This document shows, piece after piece, positions 1-6,698 of a stretch of DNA of 21,392 nucleotides. A program made the position numbers and the translations under genes. The stretch is taken from assembly GCA_041687475.1 (NCBI GenBank), contig JAWLBW010000038.1, forward strand, positions 1 to 21,392, given 5' to 3'. Numbering within the stretch: the stretch's first letter is position 1; every line of letters starts with the position of its first letter. The notes below the pieces were generated by a model. That model was not told where the DNA came from. It made no database searches and saw only the letters and a program-made list of their open reading frames with translations. The stretch comes from JAWLBW01 sp041687475. GTDB taxonomy: Bacteria; J088; JAWLBW01.

Positions 1-545
1 AAAGTGACCTGCCCCAGGACCACGCCGAAGCCAGGGGCGAGGGGTACTTCCGTGCACTCATCGAAAATGCCCTCGACGTCATTACGATTATCGATGCCGA
101 AGGGGTCATTCAATACGAAAGCCCTTCCATCGAGCGTGTAACCGGCTTTCACCCCGACGACCTGGTCGGACAAACGGTCTTCGATTTTTTTCATCCCGAC
201 GATCTATCCGGCTTGATGCGGGCTTTCGGCGAACTGCTCGCTGCCCGGGAGCACATTCTCCTGGCCGAAACGCGAATCAAGCACCGCGACGGCCACTTCG
301 TTCACGTCGAGGCCACCGGCAACAACCTGCTCGACCACCCCGATGTGCGCGGTATCGTAGTCAGCGTTCGTGATGTTACCGAACGAAAACTCGCCGAAGA
401 AAGGCTGCGCGAACGCACCGACGAGTTGGAAAAACTCAATCGCTACATGGTCGGTCGCGAGCTGCGCATGATTGAGCTCAAGAAGGAAATCAAGGAGCTC
501 AATCGCCAGATATCGGCGCTGGAAGCCGCGGCAAAGATGCGCTGA
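1..545 (+). CDS. PAS-domain signalling protein, 3' part
   Basis: The reading frame is open from base 3 and has no start in the window, so the N-terminus lies upstream. About 180 residues are visible. They hold one PAS domain (roughly residues 14-130), with the typical run 'FRALIENALDVITIIDAEG', 'SPSIERVTGF', 'FFHPDD' and the PAC-like end 'VVSVRDVTERKLAEERL'. A charged coiled coil follows (about residues 132-180, including 'MVGRELRMIELKKEI'), and the protein ends there. That linker often sits at the end of PAS signalling modules or just before an output domain. No kinase, GGDEF or HTH domain follows, so any output domain would have to be upstream. The ligand is unknown. The stop codon lies in a short duplicated stretch, and a hairpin terminator follows. 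I am confident of the PAS call; the role of the whole protein is open because it is truncated by the window edge. Confidence 0.9.
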   Translation, partial: SDLPQDHAEARGEGYFRALIENALDVITIIDAEGVIQYESPSIERVTGFHPDDLVGQTVFDFFHPDDLSGLMRAFGELLAAREHILLAETRIKHRDGHFVHVEATGNNLLDHPDVRGIVVSVRDVTERKLAEERLRERTDELEKLNRYMVGRELRMIELKKEIKELNRQISALEAAAKMR

Positions 546-561
546 GAAAAGATGCGCTGAG
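533..561 (+). repeat. 15-nt tandem duplication over a stop codon
   Basis: The 14-mer AAAGATGCGCTGAG occurs at 533-546 and again at 548-561, a period of 15 nt. The first copy carries the stop codon of the PAS gene. The second copy repeats the same Lys-Met-Arg-stop in frame, so the gene has a backup stop five codons downstream. Confidence 0.85.
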
Positions 562-589
562 GCCCATCCCATCTATCCGGAATAGAAAG

Positions 590-621
590 AGGGGGAATCT
601 CCGGTAACCGGGATTCCCCCT
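590..621. terminator. Bidirectional hairpin between convergent genes
   Basis: The arms AGGGGGAATC (590-599) and GATTCCCCCT (612-621) form a perfect 10-bp stem. The loop itself contains the small inverted repeat CCGG/CCGG. The hairpin lies between the converging PAS gene (+) and acyl-CoA dehydrogenase gene (-), so it probably ends both transcripts. There is no strong T-tract on either side. Confidence 0.65.
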
Positions 622-649
622 GCGACATTCTCGGCGCTCGCACCGAACC

Positions 650-2350
650 TTATTCGACGATGAGCTGCTCGTCGAGCGCAAGCGCGCGCGATTCGTGGCG
701 GTGCGTGTCGTCGGGAGCGACCAGCGGGGCCAGGTCGCGGGCGCACCAACGCTTCGCCGCCACCAGCGATCGACGGTCGTGCTCGTGCTCGGCGCTGTAC
801 TGGGCGTGCTCCAACATGAGGGCGCCCATGTACGTACGGGCAAGGCCATAGGCGAACATGCGCGCACCGCTTTCGACGAAGTCGCGTCCCTCGGCGGCGG
901 CCTTGGGCAGCCAGGCCTGAATACGCTCGGCCGCCTCGCGCACGCGCTGTACCGAGCCGGCCAGCTCGGGATGGGTCACCGAGGCCAGGCGGGCGCCCAG
1001 GTCCTTCATGAAGGGAACGAAGGCGTTCTCTTTTTCAATGGCCCGCAACGTATCGAGGCTCAGGACATTGGTCGTGCCTTCCCAGATCGACAGGGTCTGG
1101 GCATCGCGCAGAAGTTTGGGAATACCGGTGTCTTCGACGTACCCGGCCCCCCCGAACGATTCCAGCACTTCGCTGACGACGGCAATGGCCTGTTTGGCGG
1201 TGTACAGCTTCGCAATGGGTGTGAGCAGGCGAAGCACCGCGCCTTCATCGTCGCTGCCCGTACCGGTCTCGTCCTTGCCGAGCAGTTCGGTCATGCGGAA
1301 TACCAGCTGGAACGCCGCTTCGAACTCGACCTGCAGATCGGCAAGCATTTCGACATGCAGCGGCTGGTTGCTCAGCTGCTTGCCGAAGGCTTCGCGCTTG
1401 CCGGCGTAATCACGGGCAAGGGCGATACCGCGGCGAATGTAGCCGAGGGCGCATACGGCGTTGTAAATGCGGGTGATGTTGAACAGTGACGCAATCTTGC
1501 GTACGCCATGCCCTTCACCGCCCACCAGACGGGCCGGCGTGCCCTGCAGTTCGAGCTCGGCGGTCGGCAGCGCGCGCGTGCCCAGCTTATCCTTGAGACG
1601 ACGCACGAAGATGTTCTTCAACCGGCCTTCATCGTCACGCAGCTCGAGGTAGAAGAGGCTGAGGCCGCGGCTGCCTTCGGGCGCCCCTTCGATACGGGCC
1701 AGCGTCATGGCCATGTTCGAGGTGGTTGCCGAGGTAAACCACTTGGTACCGTAAAGGAGATAACCGCCCTTGCCGTCGGGCTTTGCAACGGTTTCACTGC
1801 GGCCGACATCGGAACCGCCGGTCTTTTCGGTCATCCACTGTCCCGACGTCCAGAATTCGTCGGGGTCGGTCGAAATGAGATGCCGGTAGGCCTTTGCCTT
1901 GAGTTCTTCGTCGCCGTAAAGCTCGATGGCCCGGGCGGCACCGTCGGTCATGGCCAGGGGACAGGAGAAAATGGCCGAAGACGGGTGGTAGAGATACAGG
2001 CGGGCCATCTGGTGAACGCGCGACCAGGCGCCGTCTTCGCGCAGATAACCGTGCGCAACGATGCCTTCTTCGGCGGCAACCCGCTCAAGCTCTTTCCACC
2101 CGGGCGCGGTAACAATGTCGTCGATGCGGCGGCCCCACGGATCATAGGGTACGTGCACGGGCTCGTTGGTTTCGGCGTCGCGTTCCATGGCGAGCATGTC
2201 GGTAACCGCTCGTTCGCCGAGGCGCTGCAGGCCGGGCTCGATCTTCGCGAAGACCTCGGCCGGAAGCCGGCGGCGAAGCCACGAACGCAGCAGGCGATCG
2301 TCGGTATACTGGTTCCGGAGCTCGGGTCCGGTCTGAATGAAATCGGCCAT
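650..2350 (-). CDS. Acyl-CoA dehydrogenase, AidB/ACAD11-like
   Basis: This is a predicted FAD-dependent acyl-CoA dehydrogenase of 566 residues, longer than the usual 380 because of N- and C-terminal extensions as in AidB-like members. Visible landmarks are the flavin/substrate region 'MTEKTGGSDV' (residues 173-182), 'YGTKWFTSA' soon after, the helical 'KREAFGKQL' segment, and 'ESFGGAGYVEDTGIPKLLRD' followed by 'IWEGTTNV'. Glu424 in that last motif aligns with the catalytic base Glu376 of medium-chain acyl-CoA dehydrogenase. I chose the ATG at 2350 rather than the longer frame because GAGGTG lies 5 nt upstream and the family N-terminus begins near there. The gene starts 1 nt after the TetR stop codon, and its SD overlaps the last TetR codons, so the two are translationally coupled. 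The substrate is unknown; long-chain or branched acyl-CoA oxidation is an inference. The electron acceptor would be ETF. Confidence 0.93.
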   Translation of the reverse strand: MADFIQTGPELRNQYTDDRLLRSWLRRRLPAEVFAKIEPGLQRLGERAVTDMLAMERDAETNEPVHVPYDPWGRRIDDIVTAPGWKELERVAAEEGIVAHGYLREDGAWSRVHQMARLYLYHPSSAIFSCPLAMTDGAARAIELYGDEELKAKAYRHLISTDPDEFWTSGQWMTEKTGGSDVGRSETVAKPDGKGGYLLYGTKWFTSATTSNMAMTLARIEGAPEGSRGLSLFYLELRDDEGRLKNIFVRRLKDKLGTRALPTAELELQGTPARLVGGEGHGVRKIASLFNITRIYNAVCALGYIRRGIALARDYAGKREAFGKQLSNQPLHVEMLADLQVEFEAAFQLVFRMTELLGKDETGTGSDDEGAVLRLLTPIAKLYTAKQAIAVVSEVLESFGGAGYVEDTGIPKLLRDAQTLSIWEGTTNVLSLDTLRAIEKENAFVPFMKDLGARLASVTHPELAGSVQRVREAAERIQAWLPKAAAEGRDFVESGARMFAYGLARTYMGALMLEHAQYSAEHEHDRRSLVAAKRWCARDLAPLVAPDDTHRHESRALALDEQLIVE

Positions 2351-2351
2351 C

Positions 2352-2987
2352 TTACACCTCGGGTAGCAAGTTGTCGCGAAACCCGCACGCAAATACGACC
2401 GCGCGGGCCAATTCCTGTTCAAGCTCTTCCGGCGTCAGGCCGGCAATGGGGTCGGTCGGGTCCGTAAAAGCACGCAGGGCGGTTTCGATGAGCGAACCCA
2501 GAATAACCGAAGCCGTGACCTCTGCGTTCTGTCGGGGCGCCAGCCCCTCTTCCATGCCCCGACCGATCAGAGCGGCAAATGCCAGGCAATGACGACGATG
2601 AAAGGCGAGCTTGAGCGCTTCCATCTGGCTGTCTCGCTCCATACGTTCGTGAAGCAGAAACAGACTCATGTGAGGATTGCGCCGCATGCGCTGCAGTGCC
2701 AGCCGAACGGCGTCGGCGAGCACCACGGCCGGGTGCCCCGGTTCGGCCAGGGCTTTCTGCATGACCGACAGTTCGATGCCCGCCCGTTCTTCGAAAAGCG
2801 CCCGGAGAAGGTCGCGGCGATTGGCGAAGTAGGTGTATAAACTGCCCACCGACACACCGGCGCCCGCGGCCACGGCATCCATGGCGACCGGCTCGTTGGC
2901 CGCGATAAGTTTCGCCACCGCGCGTAGAATGCCAGCGCGCGTCTGCTCCTTCTTCTCACGAACCCTTGCTGTTTCCCGGTATGCCAC
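2352..2987 (-). CDS. TetR-family repressor of the acyl-CoA dehydrogenase operon
   Basis: The protein is 211 residues, the usual TetR length. The N-terminal DNA-binding domain runs to about residue 65; its helix-turn-helix includes 'MDAVAAGAGVSVGSLYTYF'. The C-terminal helical part would bind the ligand and form the dimer. The start is GTG (2985-2987). It is the only usable start in the frame, because an in-frame TAG lies 24 nt upstream and the next Met is inside the HTH. No clear Shine-Dalgarno is visible, so the gene may be translated from a short, nearly leaderless transcript. It is first in an operon with the acyl-CoA dehydrogenase. A 22-bp palindrome just upstream overlaps its predicted transcription start, which points to autoregulation. 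By analogy with FadR/PsrA-type TetR proteins, the inducer may be an acyl-CoA; that is inference. Confidence 0.92.
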   Translation of the reverse strand: MAYRETARVREKKEQTRAGILRAVAKLIAANEPVAMDAVAAGAGVSVGSLYTYFANRRDLLRALFEERAGIELSVMQKALAEPGHPAVVLADAVRLALQRMRRNPHMSLFLLHERMERDSQMEALKLAFHRRHCLAFAALIGRGMEEGLAPRQNAEVTASVILGSLIETALRAFTDPTDPIAGLTPEELEQELARAVVFACGFRDNLLPEV

Positions 2988-3001
2988 GCGTGTCGACCAA
3001 A

Positions 3002-3023
3002 GAAATGAACCCTAATTCATTTC
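3002..3023. promoter_or_regulatory. Palindromic operator for the adjacent TetR
   Basis: GAAATGAA (3002-3009) and TTCATTTC (3016-3023) form a perfect 8-6-8 inverted repeat. It lies 15 bp upstream of the TetR start and just downstream of the predicted -10 box, covering the expected transcription start. Size, symmetry and place fit a TetR dimer site. The ATGAA/TTCAT core resembles operators of acyl-CoA-responsive TetR regulators, but binding is not shown. Confidence 0.7.
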
Positions 3024-3052
3024 ATTATGCCGGGGAGTCGGTCACGCTTCAA
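3024..3052 (-). promoter_or_regulatory. Sigma-70-type promoter of the TetR-acyl-CoA dehydrogenase operon
   Basis: On the minus strand, TTGAAG (3052-3047) and CATAAT (3029-3024) are separated by 17 nt. Each differs from consensus at one or two positions. The implied start point is near 3017, inside the palindrome, giving a leader of about 30 nt. Confidence 0.6.
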
Positions 3053-3150
3053 GAGGAACGGCGCCGTCATCGCATTTCTTCGTGAAACGGGGCGGGATTG
3101 GGTACCCTTACCCCTCCCCCGGTGGTGATGGACCTTGGTACCTTGTAGGG

Positions 3151-4518
3151 ATGGGCGAAGCTTTGCCGAAAGATTACTATGCCGTGCTTAACGTGCCGCC
3201 GGCGGCCTCGCAGGACGAAATTCGCGCGAGCTACCGTAAACTGGCACGCCGCTGGCACCCCGATCATTCGCGGGAAGCCGAAGCCCCCGTGCGCTTCCGC
3301 CTTATTCAGGAGGCCTGGGAAACCCTGCGCGACCCGTCGCGCCGACGTGCCTACGACGAAAGCCGGGTCTTTCGCGGGCGACCGCGGCGTGAGCCCCCCA
3401 AGGTGGGCCGCGATGCGTTGACCTGGGTCGAAAATTTCTTCATTCAGGCCGGCAGCATTGAGGTCGAAGGGCCCGGCCGGGGCGCCCTGCGACGCTTCTC
3501 GGTCAACGAACTGGAAGACATCTGGCACACCATCGTGACCCGCCTGCGGGCTGCGGGAGAAAGTCGGCAGGCCATTCAGCGTTTCCAGCTTCTCGAACAT
3601 TACATTCGTCGGCATCCCGAGTTGAAATTACCCGGTGACGCCGAAACAAGACTTCAGGAAAAAGCCGGAATTCTCGTTGAGTTTGAAGCTTTGCGGCGGC
3701 GAGCCGCCGCGCAATGGAGCACCTCGCCACCCCTGCTCGAAGATCTGTTGCGCAAGCGCCGTTTCAATGAAGCCCGCGCCTGCCTCATGTGGAAGGCCGC
3801 GCACGACATGGCCGATCGCCTCGCAACCACCGGGCTCTTCGAATCCCTGGGACGCGGCGCCCTTCCGCTGCGCGAGCTTTCCATGATCGATCGCCTCGAG
3901 AGCATTGCCTCGGGCGAGACACCGGCACGCAGCGTCGGCCATGGTTATCTGGCCTGCCGACGATGCGGGGGGTGGGCGCTCGAGTCGGGCGTGGGCCCGC
4001 CGCGCTGCGCCCAATGCGGGGGCTATCGCTTTCGCCTGCGTGCGCGCGAGGAAGAGGACGACCTGCTTCAGTATCTCGTCGGACGACGGCTGCCTCGATT
4101 TTCACCTCAGTTCAACGCCTACATGGCCACCGTGCAGGAATCGGTCGAACGCTGGATTTTCACACCGATGTTCCTGCTTGCGACTCTGGCTGTGTCGCTC
4201 ATGCTGTTCCGGCAGGCCGAAGCCGTTCTACCCTGGTTTGCCACGCTGCTTGCAGCTACCGGATGGTTTGCAGGCGCCTGGGGTACGCATCAGACCTGGC
4301 CGGCCGATATGATGGATCTGTTCCCGCGTGAACGTGCGGCGGCAACCCGGATTGGCGCGGTGCTTCGTAACGGCTGCGCGCTTGTACTGACAGGCCTGGG
4401 TCTGCTTTTGCCGGTAGCCGGTCTGTGGGCAACCGCGGCAGGTAGCCTTGCTGCGGGCGTCCTGGTATTCTTCGGACCCGAAATTCGGGATCGCCTTACC
4501 GCGCCCCCGCGTGACTGA
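3151..4518 (+). CDS. Membrane-anchored J-domain protein with zinc ribbon
   Basis: The protein is 455 residues. An N-terminal J domain (about residues 6-72) carries the HPD motif at 36-38 in 'LARRWHPDHS' and the helix IV end 'LRDPSRRRAYDE'; it should stimulate DnaK ATPase. A helical middle region (about 85-255) has no recognised domain. A zinc ribbon follows, with CxxC at 269-272 and CxxC at 286-289. The C-terminus has about four hydrophobic segments (roughly 335-353, 358-376, 404-425, 427-443), so the J domain would lie in the cytoplasm tethered to the inner membrane. It lacks the Gly/Phe region, the four-repeat zinc centre and the C-terminal domains of true DnaJ, so it is a specialised type III J protein. 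The ATG at 3151 begins where the family does; its SD is poor. Client proteins are unknown. Confidence 0.88.
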   Translation: MGEALPKDYYAVLNVPPAASQDEIRASYRKLARRWHPDHSREAEAPVRFRLIQEAWETLRDPSRRRAYDESRVFRGRPRREPPKVGRDALTWVENFFIQAGSIEVEGPGRGALRRFSVNELEDIWHTIVTRLRAAGESRQAIQRFQLLEHYIRRHPELKLPGDAETRLQEKAGILVEFEALRRRAAAQWSTSPPLLEDLLRKRRFNEARACLMWKAAHDMADRLATTGLFESLGRGALPLRELSMIDRLESIASGETPARSVGHGYLACRRCGGWALESGVGPPRCAQCGGYRFRLRAREEEDDLLQYLVGRRLPRFSPQFNAYMATVQESVERWIFTPMFLLATLAVSLMLFRQAEAVLPWFATLLAATGWFAGAWGTHQTWPADMMDLFPRERAAATRIGAVLRNGCALVLTGLGLLLPVAGLWATAAGSLAAGVLVFFGPEIRDRLTAPPRD

Positions 4519-4522
4519 AAAA

Positions 4523-4552
4523 GCGGCAACCGCCTGCCGGGCCGCCTCTTTT
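4523..4552 (+). terminator. Possible intrinsic terminator after the J-domain gene
   Basis: GCGGC (4523-4527) can pair with GCCGC (4541-4545). The tract CTCTTTT follows directly, and the hairpin begins 5 nt after the stop codon. The stem is short and the loop long, so support is moderate. Confidence 0.4.
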
Positions 4553-4626
4553 CCCGGCGCGATTTTTCCCGCTCACTTTCACTTACCGTCGGCGGCGCGT
4601 CTTGAGGAGCATGGCATCGTCCTTGC

Positions 4627-4654
4627 TGTACATAAGCCTTGTCTCCAGTATGAT
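4627..4654 (+). promoter_or_regulatory. Candidate promoter of the first GAF gene
   Basis: TGTACA (4627-4632, 4 of 6 to the -35 consensus) and TATGAT (4649-4654, 5 of 6 to the -10 consensus) are 16 nt apart. They end 20 nt before the GAF start codon, so the leader would be short, about 14 nt, with SD GAAGG at 4662-4666 right after the likely start point. Confidence 0.4.
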
Positions 4655-4674
4655 ACGATGCGAAGGCACACGAG

Positions 4675-5157
4675 ATGGAAATGACACTGCATAACCTGCA
4701 AGCCGAACAAGAACTGGTGGCCCACCTGGCCCAACGCCTGCATGTCGACGTGTGCAGTTTCTACCGGGTCGAGCATGCGCCGGCCGCCGGAGCGTCGGTC
4801 CGCGACGAGATCGACGACGATCGTGAACTGGTGCTCGAAGCCACCTGCGGCCTCAACCAGAGCGCCGTCGGTTACCGCATTCCCATTCAGCGCGGGCTCG
4901 TCGGGCGCGTCGCCCGCACAGGCAAAGTGGTGGCCCTGCAGAACCCCGAACGCCACCCCGACTTTCATTACGTCGACGGTTCGGGCGAAGAGCGCTGTCA
5001 TACCTTCATGGGCATACCCGTGCGTGACGGCGACGGTCAGGTAAACGGCGTGCTTGTCGTGCAGACGACATCGCCTCATCAATTCGAGATGCACGAAGTT
5101 TCTCTGATGCACGCAGCCGGCCGCAGGCTCGACGAATTGATACGCAAGGCAGCCTGA
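4675..5157 (+). CDS. Stand-alone GAF-domain protein (PtsP-type GAF), copy 1
   Basis: The 160-residue protein is essentially one GAF domain. The pattern 'ELVLEATCGLNQSAVG', 'GLVGRVARTGKVVALQNP', 'HPDFHYVDGSGEE', 'FMGIPV' and 'GVLVVQT' is that of the GAF domain at the N-terminus of PtsP (enzyme I-Ntr), but no phosphotransferase domain follows. Relative to the second GAF protein it has a 15-residue acidic insertion near residues 34-49. The first ATG (4675) has GAAGG 8 nt upstream; Met3 at 4681 is less well spaced. It lies 204 nt upstream of its paralogue on the same strand. It probably binds a small metabolite or acts in trans on another protein. The ligand and partner are unknown. GAF membership is sure; the regulatory role is inference. 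Confidence 0.88.
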   Translation: MEMTLHNLQAEQELVAHLAQRLHVDVCSFYRVEHAPAAGASVRDEIDDDRELVLEATCGLNQSAVGYRIPIQRGLVGRVARTGKVVALQNPERHPDFHYVDGSGEERCHTFMGIPVRDGDGQVNGVLVVQTTSPHQFEMHEVSLMHAAGRRLDELIRKAA

Positions 5158-5361
5158 GAGCGCGCTCGGCAAGACCTGACGATATGCGCATTCTTCCTGT
5201 CCATCCAATCGCCTGATTGTTACGCATCGTCACGCTTCCGTTACAACATTTTCGACTGATTCGATACAGAACAGCCCTGCGACCGGCCTACGACACCGGT
5301 TGGCATTACCTTTGCTTTGACTTCCCGCAAACGGCGAACGCCAACCCCTCGGAGTTACCAC

Positions 5362-5799
5362 ATGCAGACCTGGTCTTCCCTCCAGCCCTACGTAAGCGAC
5401 CTCGCCTACCGCCTGGGCGTCGACGTCGTCAGTCTTTACGTCCTTCAGCACGACGAGCTCGTACTCGATGCCACGCACGGACTGAATCCGGCCTGCCTGG
5501 GCTACGCCATGCCAAGCACCCGCGGCCTGACCGGAACGGTGGTTCGAACCGGACGCGTTCTCGCCGTCAAAGAGCCTTCCCATCACCCCGATTACCATTA
5601 CGTACCATTTTCGGGCGAGGAAGAATACCGCAGCTACCTCGGCATACCCCTGCGCAAAAACGGCGGAGTTGCCGGAGTGCTCGTGCTGCAGACCCGCCAG
5701 CCGAGGCTGTTTCTCGGCGACGAGGTGCACCGTATGCACGCCATCGCGCGCCAGCTTGAAGAACGGCTCGAGCCCATGCCGACGGTTCGAAGCGCCTGA
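5362..5799 (+). CDS. Stand-alone GAF-domain protein (PtsP-type GAF), copy 2
   Basis: The 145-residue protein is a single GAF domain paralogous to the one encoded at 4675-5157. Shared landmarks in order are 'ELVLDATHGLNPACLGYAMP', 'RGLTGTVVRTGRVLAV', 'HHPDYHYVPFSGEEE', 'YLGIPLR' and 'GVLVLQTRQP'. As in PtsP GAF domains, the HPDxHY motif precedes the last strands. The start at 5362 is set by GGAG 7 nt upstream; the longer frame to 5317 has a low-quality extension and no SD. The 204-nt gap from the first GAF gene makes a separate promoter possible. The hemerythrin gene follows on the same strand. No catalytic residues are visible, so it is probably a sensor or a competitor for the PtsP signal; the latter is only a guess. 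Confidence 0.88.
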   Translation: MQTWSSLQPYVSDLAYRLGVDVVSLYVLQHDELVLDATHGLNPACLGYAMPSTRGLTGTVVRTGRVLAVKEPSHHPDYHYVPFSGEEEYRSYLGIPLRKNGGVAGVLVLQTRQPRLFLGDEVHRMHAIARQLEERLEPMPTVRSA

Positions 5800-5807
5800 A
5801 GGCGGTC

Positions 5808-5882
5808 ATGAGTTCCGCCGAAGAAGACTTCTGGATCATTCCATCCACCCCAAACGTCCCGGAGACGGCTAGGCCGGTGTAG
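5808..5882 (+). CDS. Possible 24-residue microprotein
   Basis: ATG at 5808 is preceded by AAGG with 5-nt spacing and starts 8 nt after the stop of the second GAF gene. The frame encodes 24 residues, beginning MSSAEEDFWIIP and ending in TARPV, then TAG at 5880-5882. It is acidic at the start, then hydrophobic and proline-rich. Good SD spacing and tight linkage are the only support; a frame this short can arise by chance. It might be a leader peptide for the hemerythrin gene 33 nt downstream. Confidence 0.22.
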   Translation: MSSAEEDFWIIPSTPNVPETARPV

Positions 5883-5915
5883 AATGAGGGTGCACCCAGC
5901 ACACATTGGTAAACA

Positions 5916-6356
5916 ATGAAGCGTGTACCCGAACTCGAGCCTTTCTCGCACGACCACCATCAGGGTCTGGTGCTGGCCCGCAAGGCCAGGCGGGCCGTCG
6001 AGGCGGGCGACGATTTCGCCCCTGTCTTCGCTGAAATACGAGAACGGTTCCGTACCGAGCTCGCACCCCATTTCAGGGTCGAAGAAGAGTTTCTGGCCCC
6101 CGCGTTACGAGCGATGGGGCAAAACGGGCCGGTCGATCGCCTGCTCGACGAGCATAACGAACTCCGCACGCTGTGTGTCGAAGGCGAAGCCACAGCGAGC
6201 AGCCTGGCCCGCTTTGCACAGTTGCTGTACGACCACATTCGCTGGGAAGAACGCGAACTTTTCGAACTCGCGCAACAGGTGCTCGCTACCCATCAGCTTC
6301 ATGCCGTTTACCACGGCTGCATGGAAGCCGGGTTGGGGAAAACGGCAAACGATTGA
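5916..6356 (+). CDS. Hemerythrin-like HHE-domain protein
   Basis: The 146-residue protein spans one HHE cation-binding domain with a diiron or similar metal site in a four-helix bundle. Likely ligands are His14 or His15 in 'SHDHHQGL', His52 and Glu56 (HxxxE), His80 in 'DEHNEL', and His107 and Glu111 (HxxxE in 'YDHIRWEERELF'). Such proteins bind O2, NO or iron, or protect against nitrosative or oxidative stress; which applies here cannot be told. Five of the expected carboxylate/imidazole positions are present, so it should be metal-bound. The ATG at 5916 has a poor SD, but no better start lies upstream. A 10-bp palindrome GGGTGCACCC (5888-5897) sits 18 nt before it and could be a regulatory site. 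It is next to two GAF genes on the same strand. Confidence 0.92.
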   Translation: MKRVPELEPFSHDHHQGLVLARKARRAVEAGDDFAPVFAEIRERFRTELAPHFRVEEEFLAPALRAMGQNGPVDRLLDEHNELRTLCVEGEATASSLARFAQLLYDHIRWEERELFELAQQVLATHQLHAVYHGCMEAGLGKTAND

Positions 6357-6464
6357 ATTCCGCGGCAGCCCCTGCCCGCCCAGCCCACCCACCGGGCTCT
6401 CCTGCTCCGGGCGATGCCATGATGCATGGTAGGGTGAAAGCACCAGAGCGAAGGAGTATTGCCT

Positions 6465-6608
6465 ATGGCCAAACCCAGACGTTACGGCGACATGATGGTT
6501 CGTCAGCAGAATACGAAAACCAAGCAGCTCGGCAACGAAAAGCAGGGCGAAATCACCCGCGAGCGCTGGGGCTTGTTCAAACGCACATTCTGGCAACGCC
6601 GTCGCTAG
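6465..6608 (+). CDS. 47-residue strongly basic protein of unknown function
   Basis: ATG at 6465 has a full AAGGAG (6451-6456) with 8-nt spacing. The frame is closed by TAG at 6606 and a hairpin follows 6 nt later, so the gene looks real despite its size. The product begins MAKPRRYGDMMVRQQ, has a polar KTKQLGNEKQGE centre and ends in WGLFKRTFWQRRR. There are 14 Lys/Arg against 4 Asp/Glu, giving a net charge near +10, and aromatic residues cluster in the C-terminal third. There is no signal peptide or membrane helix. The charge and the WGLFKRTFW amphipathic tail suggest contact with nucleic acid, the ribosome or membrane surface, but I recognise no family. It is the last gene of the + strand cluster, 108 nt after the hemerythrin gene. 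Confidence 0.68.
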   Translation: MAKPRRYGDMMVRQQNTKTKQLGNEKQGEITRERWGLFKRTFWQRRR

Positions 6609-6614
6609 TCGCGG

Positions 6615-6640
6615 GCCCTCTTCCGCCGACGAGAGGGCTT
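6615..6640 (+). terminator. Hairpin terminator after the small basic gene
   Basis: GCCCTCT (6615-6621) pairs perfectly with AGAGGGC (6632-6638) around a 10-nt loop, beginning 6 nt after the stop. The tail TTCCGGCTTT is only partly T-rich. It separates the + cluster from the convergent amidohydrolase gene. Confidence 0.5.
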
Positions 6641-6698
6641 CCGGCTTTCAGGGGTACTTTCAGTCTGCTGCGGCTTCCTGGCCGGGGCGTATCTGACT

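Noticed and set aside
695..2467. Long + strand frames of 264 and 319 codons (695-1489 and 1508-2467)
   Set aside because: They mirror the acyl-CoA dehydrogenase codons on the other strand and show no domain or SD of their own.
3100..3142. GGGTACCC and GGTACC palindromes before the J-domain gene
   Set aside because: Short, common 6-8 bp palindromes with no matching arms or spacing that suggests an operator.
4579..5208. 209-codon minus-strand frame
   Set aside because: Antisense to the first GAF gene, which has SD, promoter and a clear domain.
5206..5219. CAATC-GCCT-GATTG hairpin after the first GAF gene
   Set aside because: Only 5 bp, no T-run, 49 nt past the stop; too weak to call a terminator.
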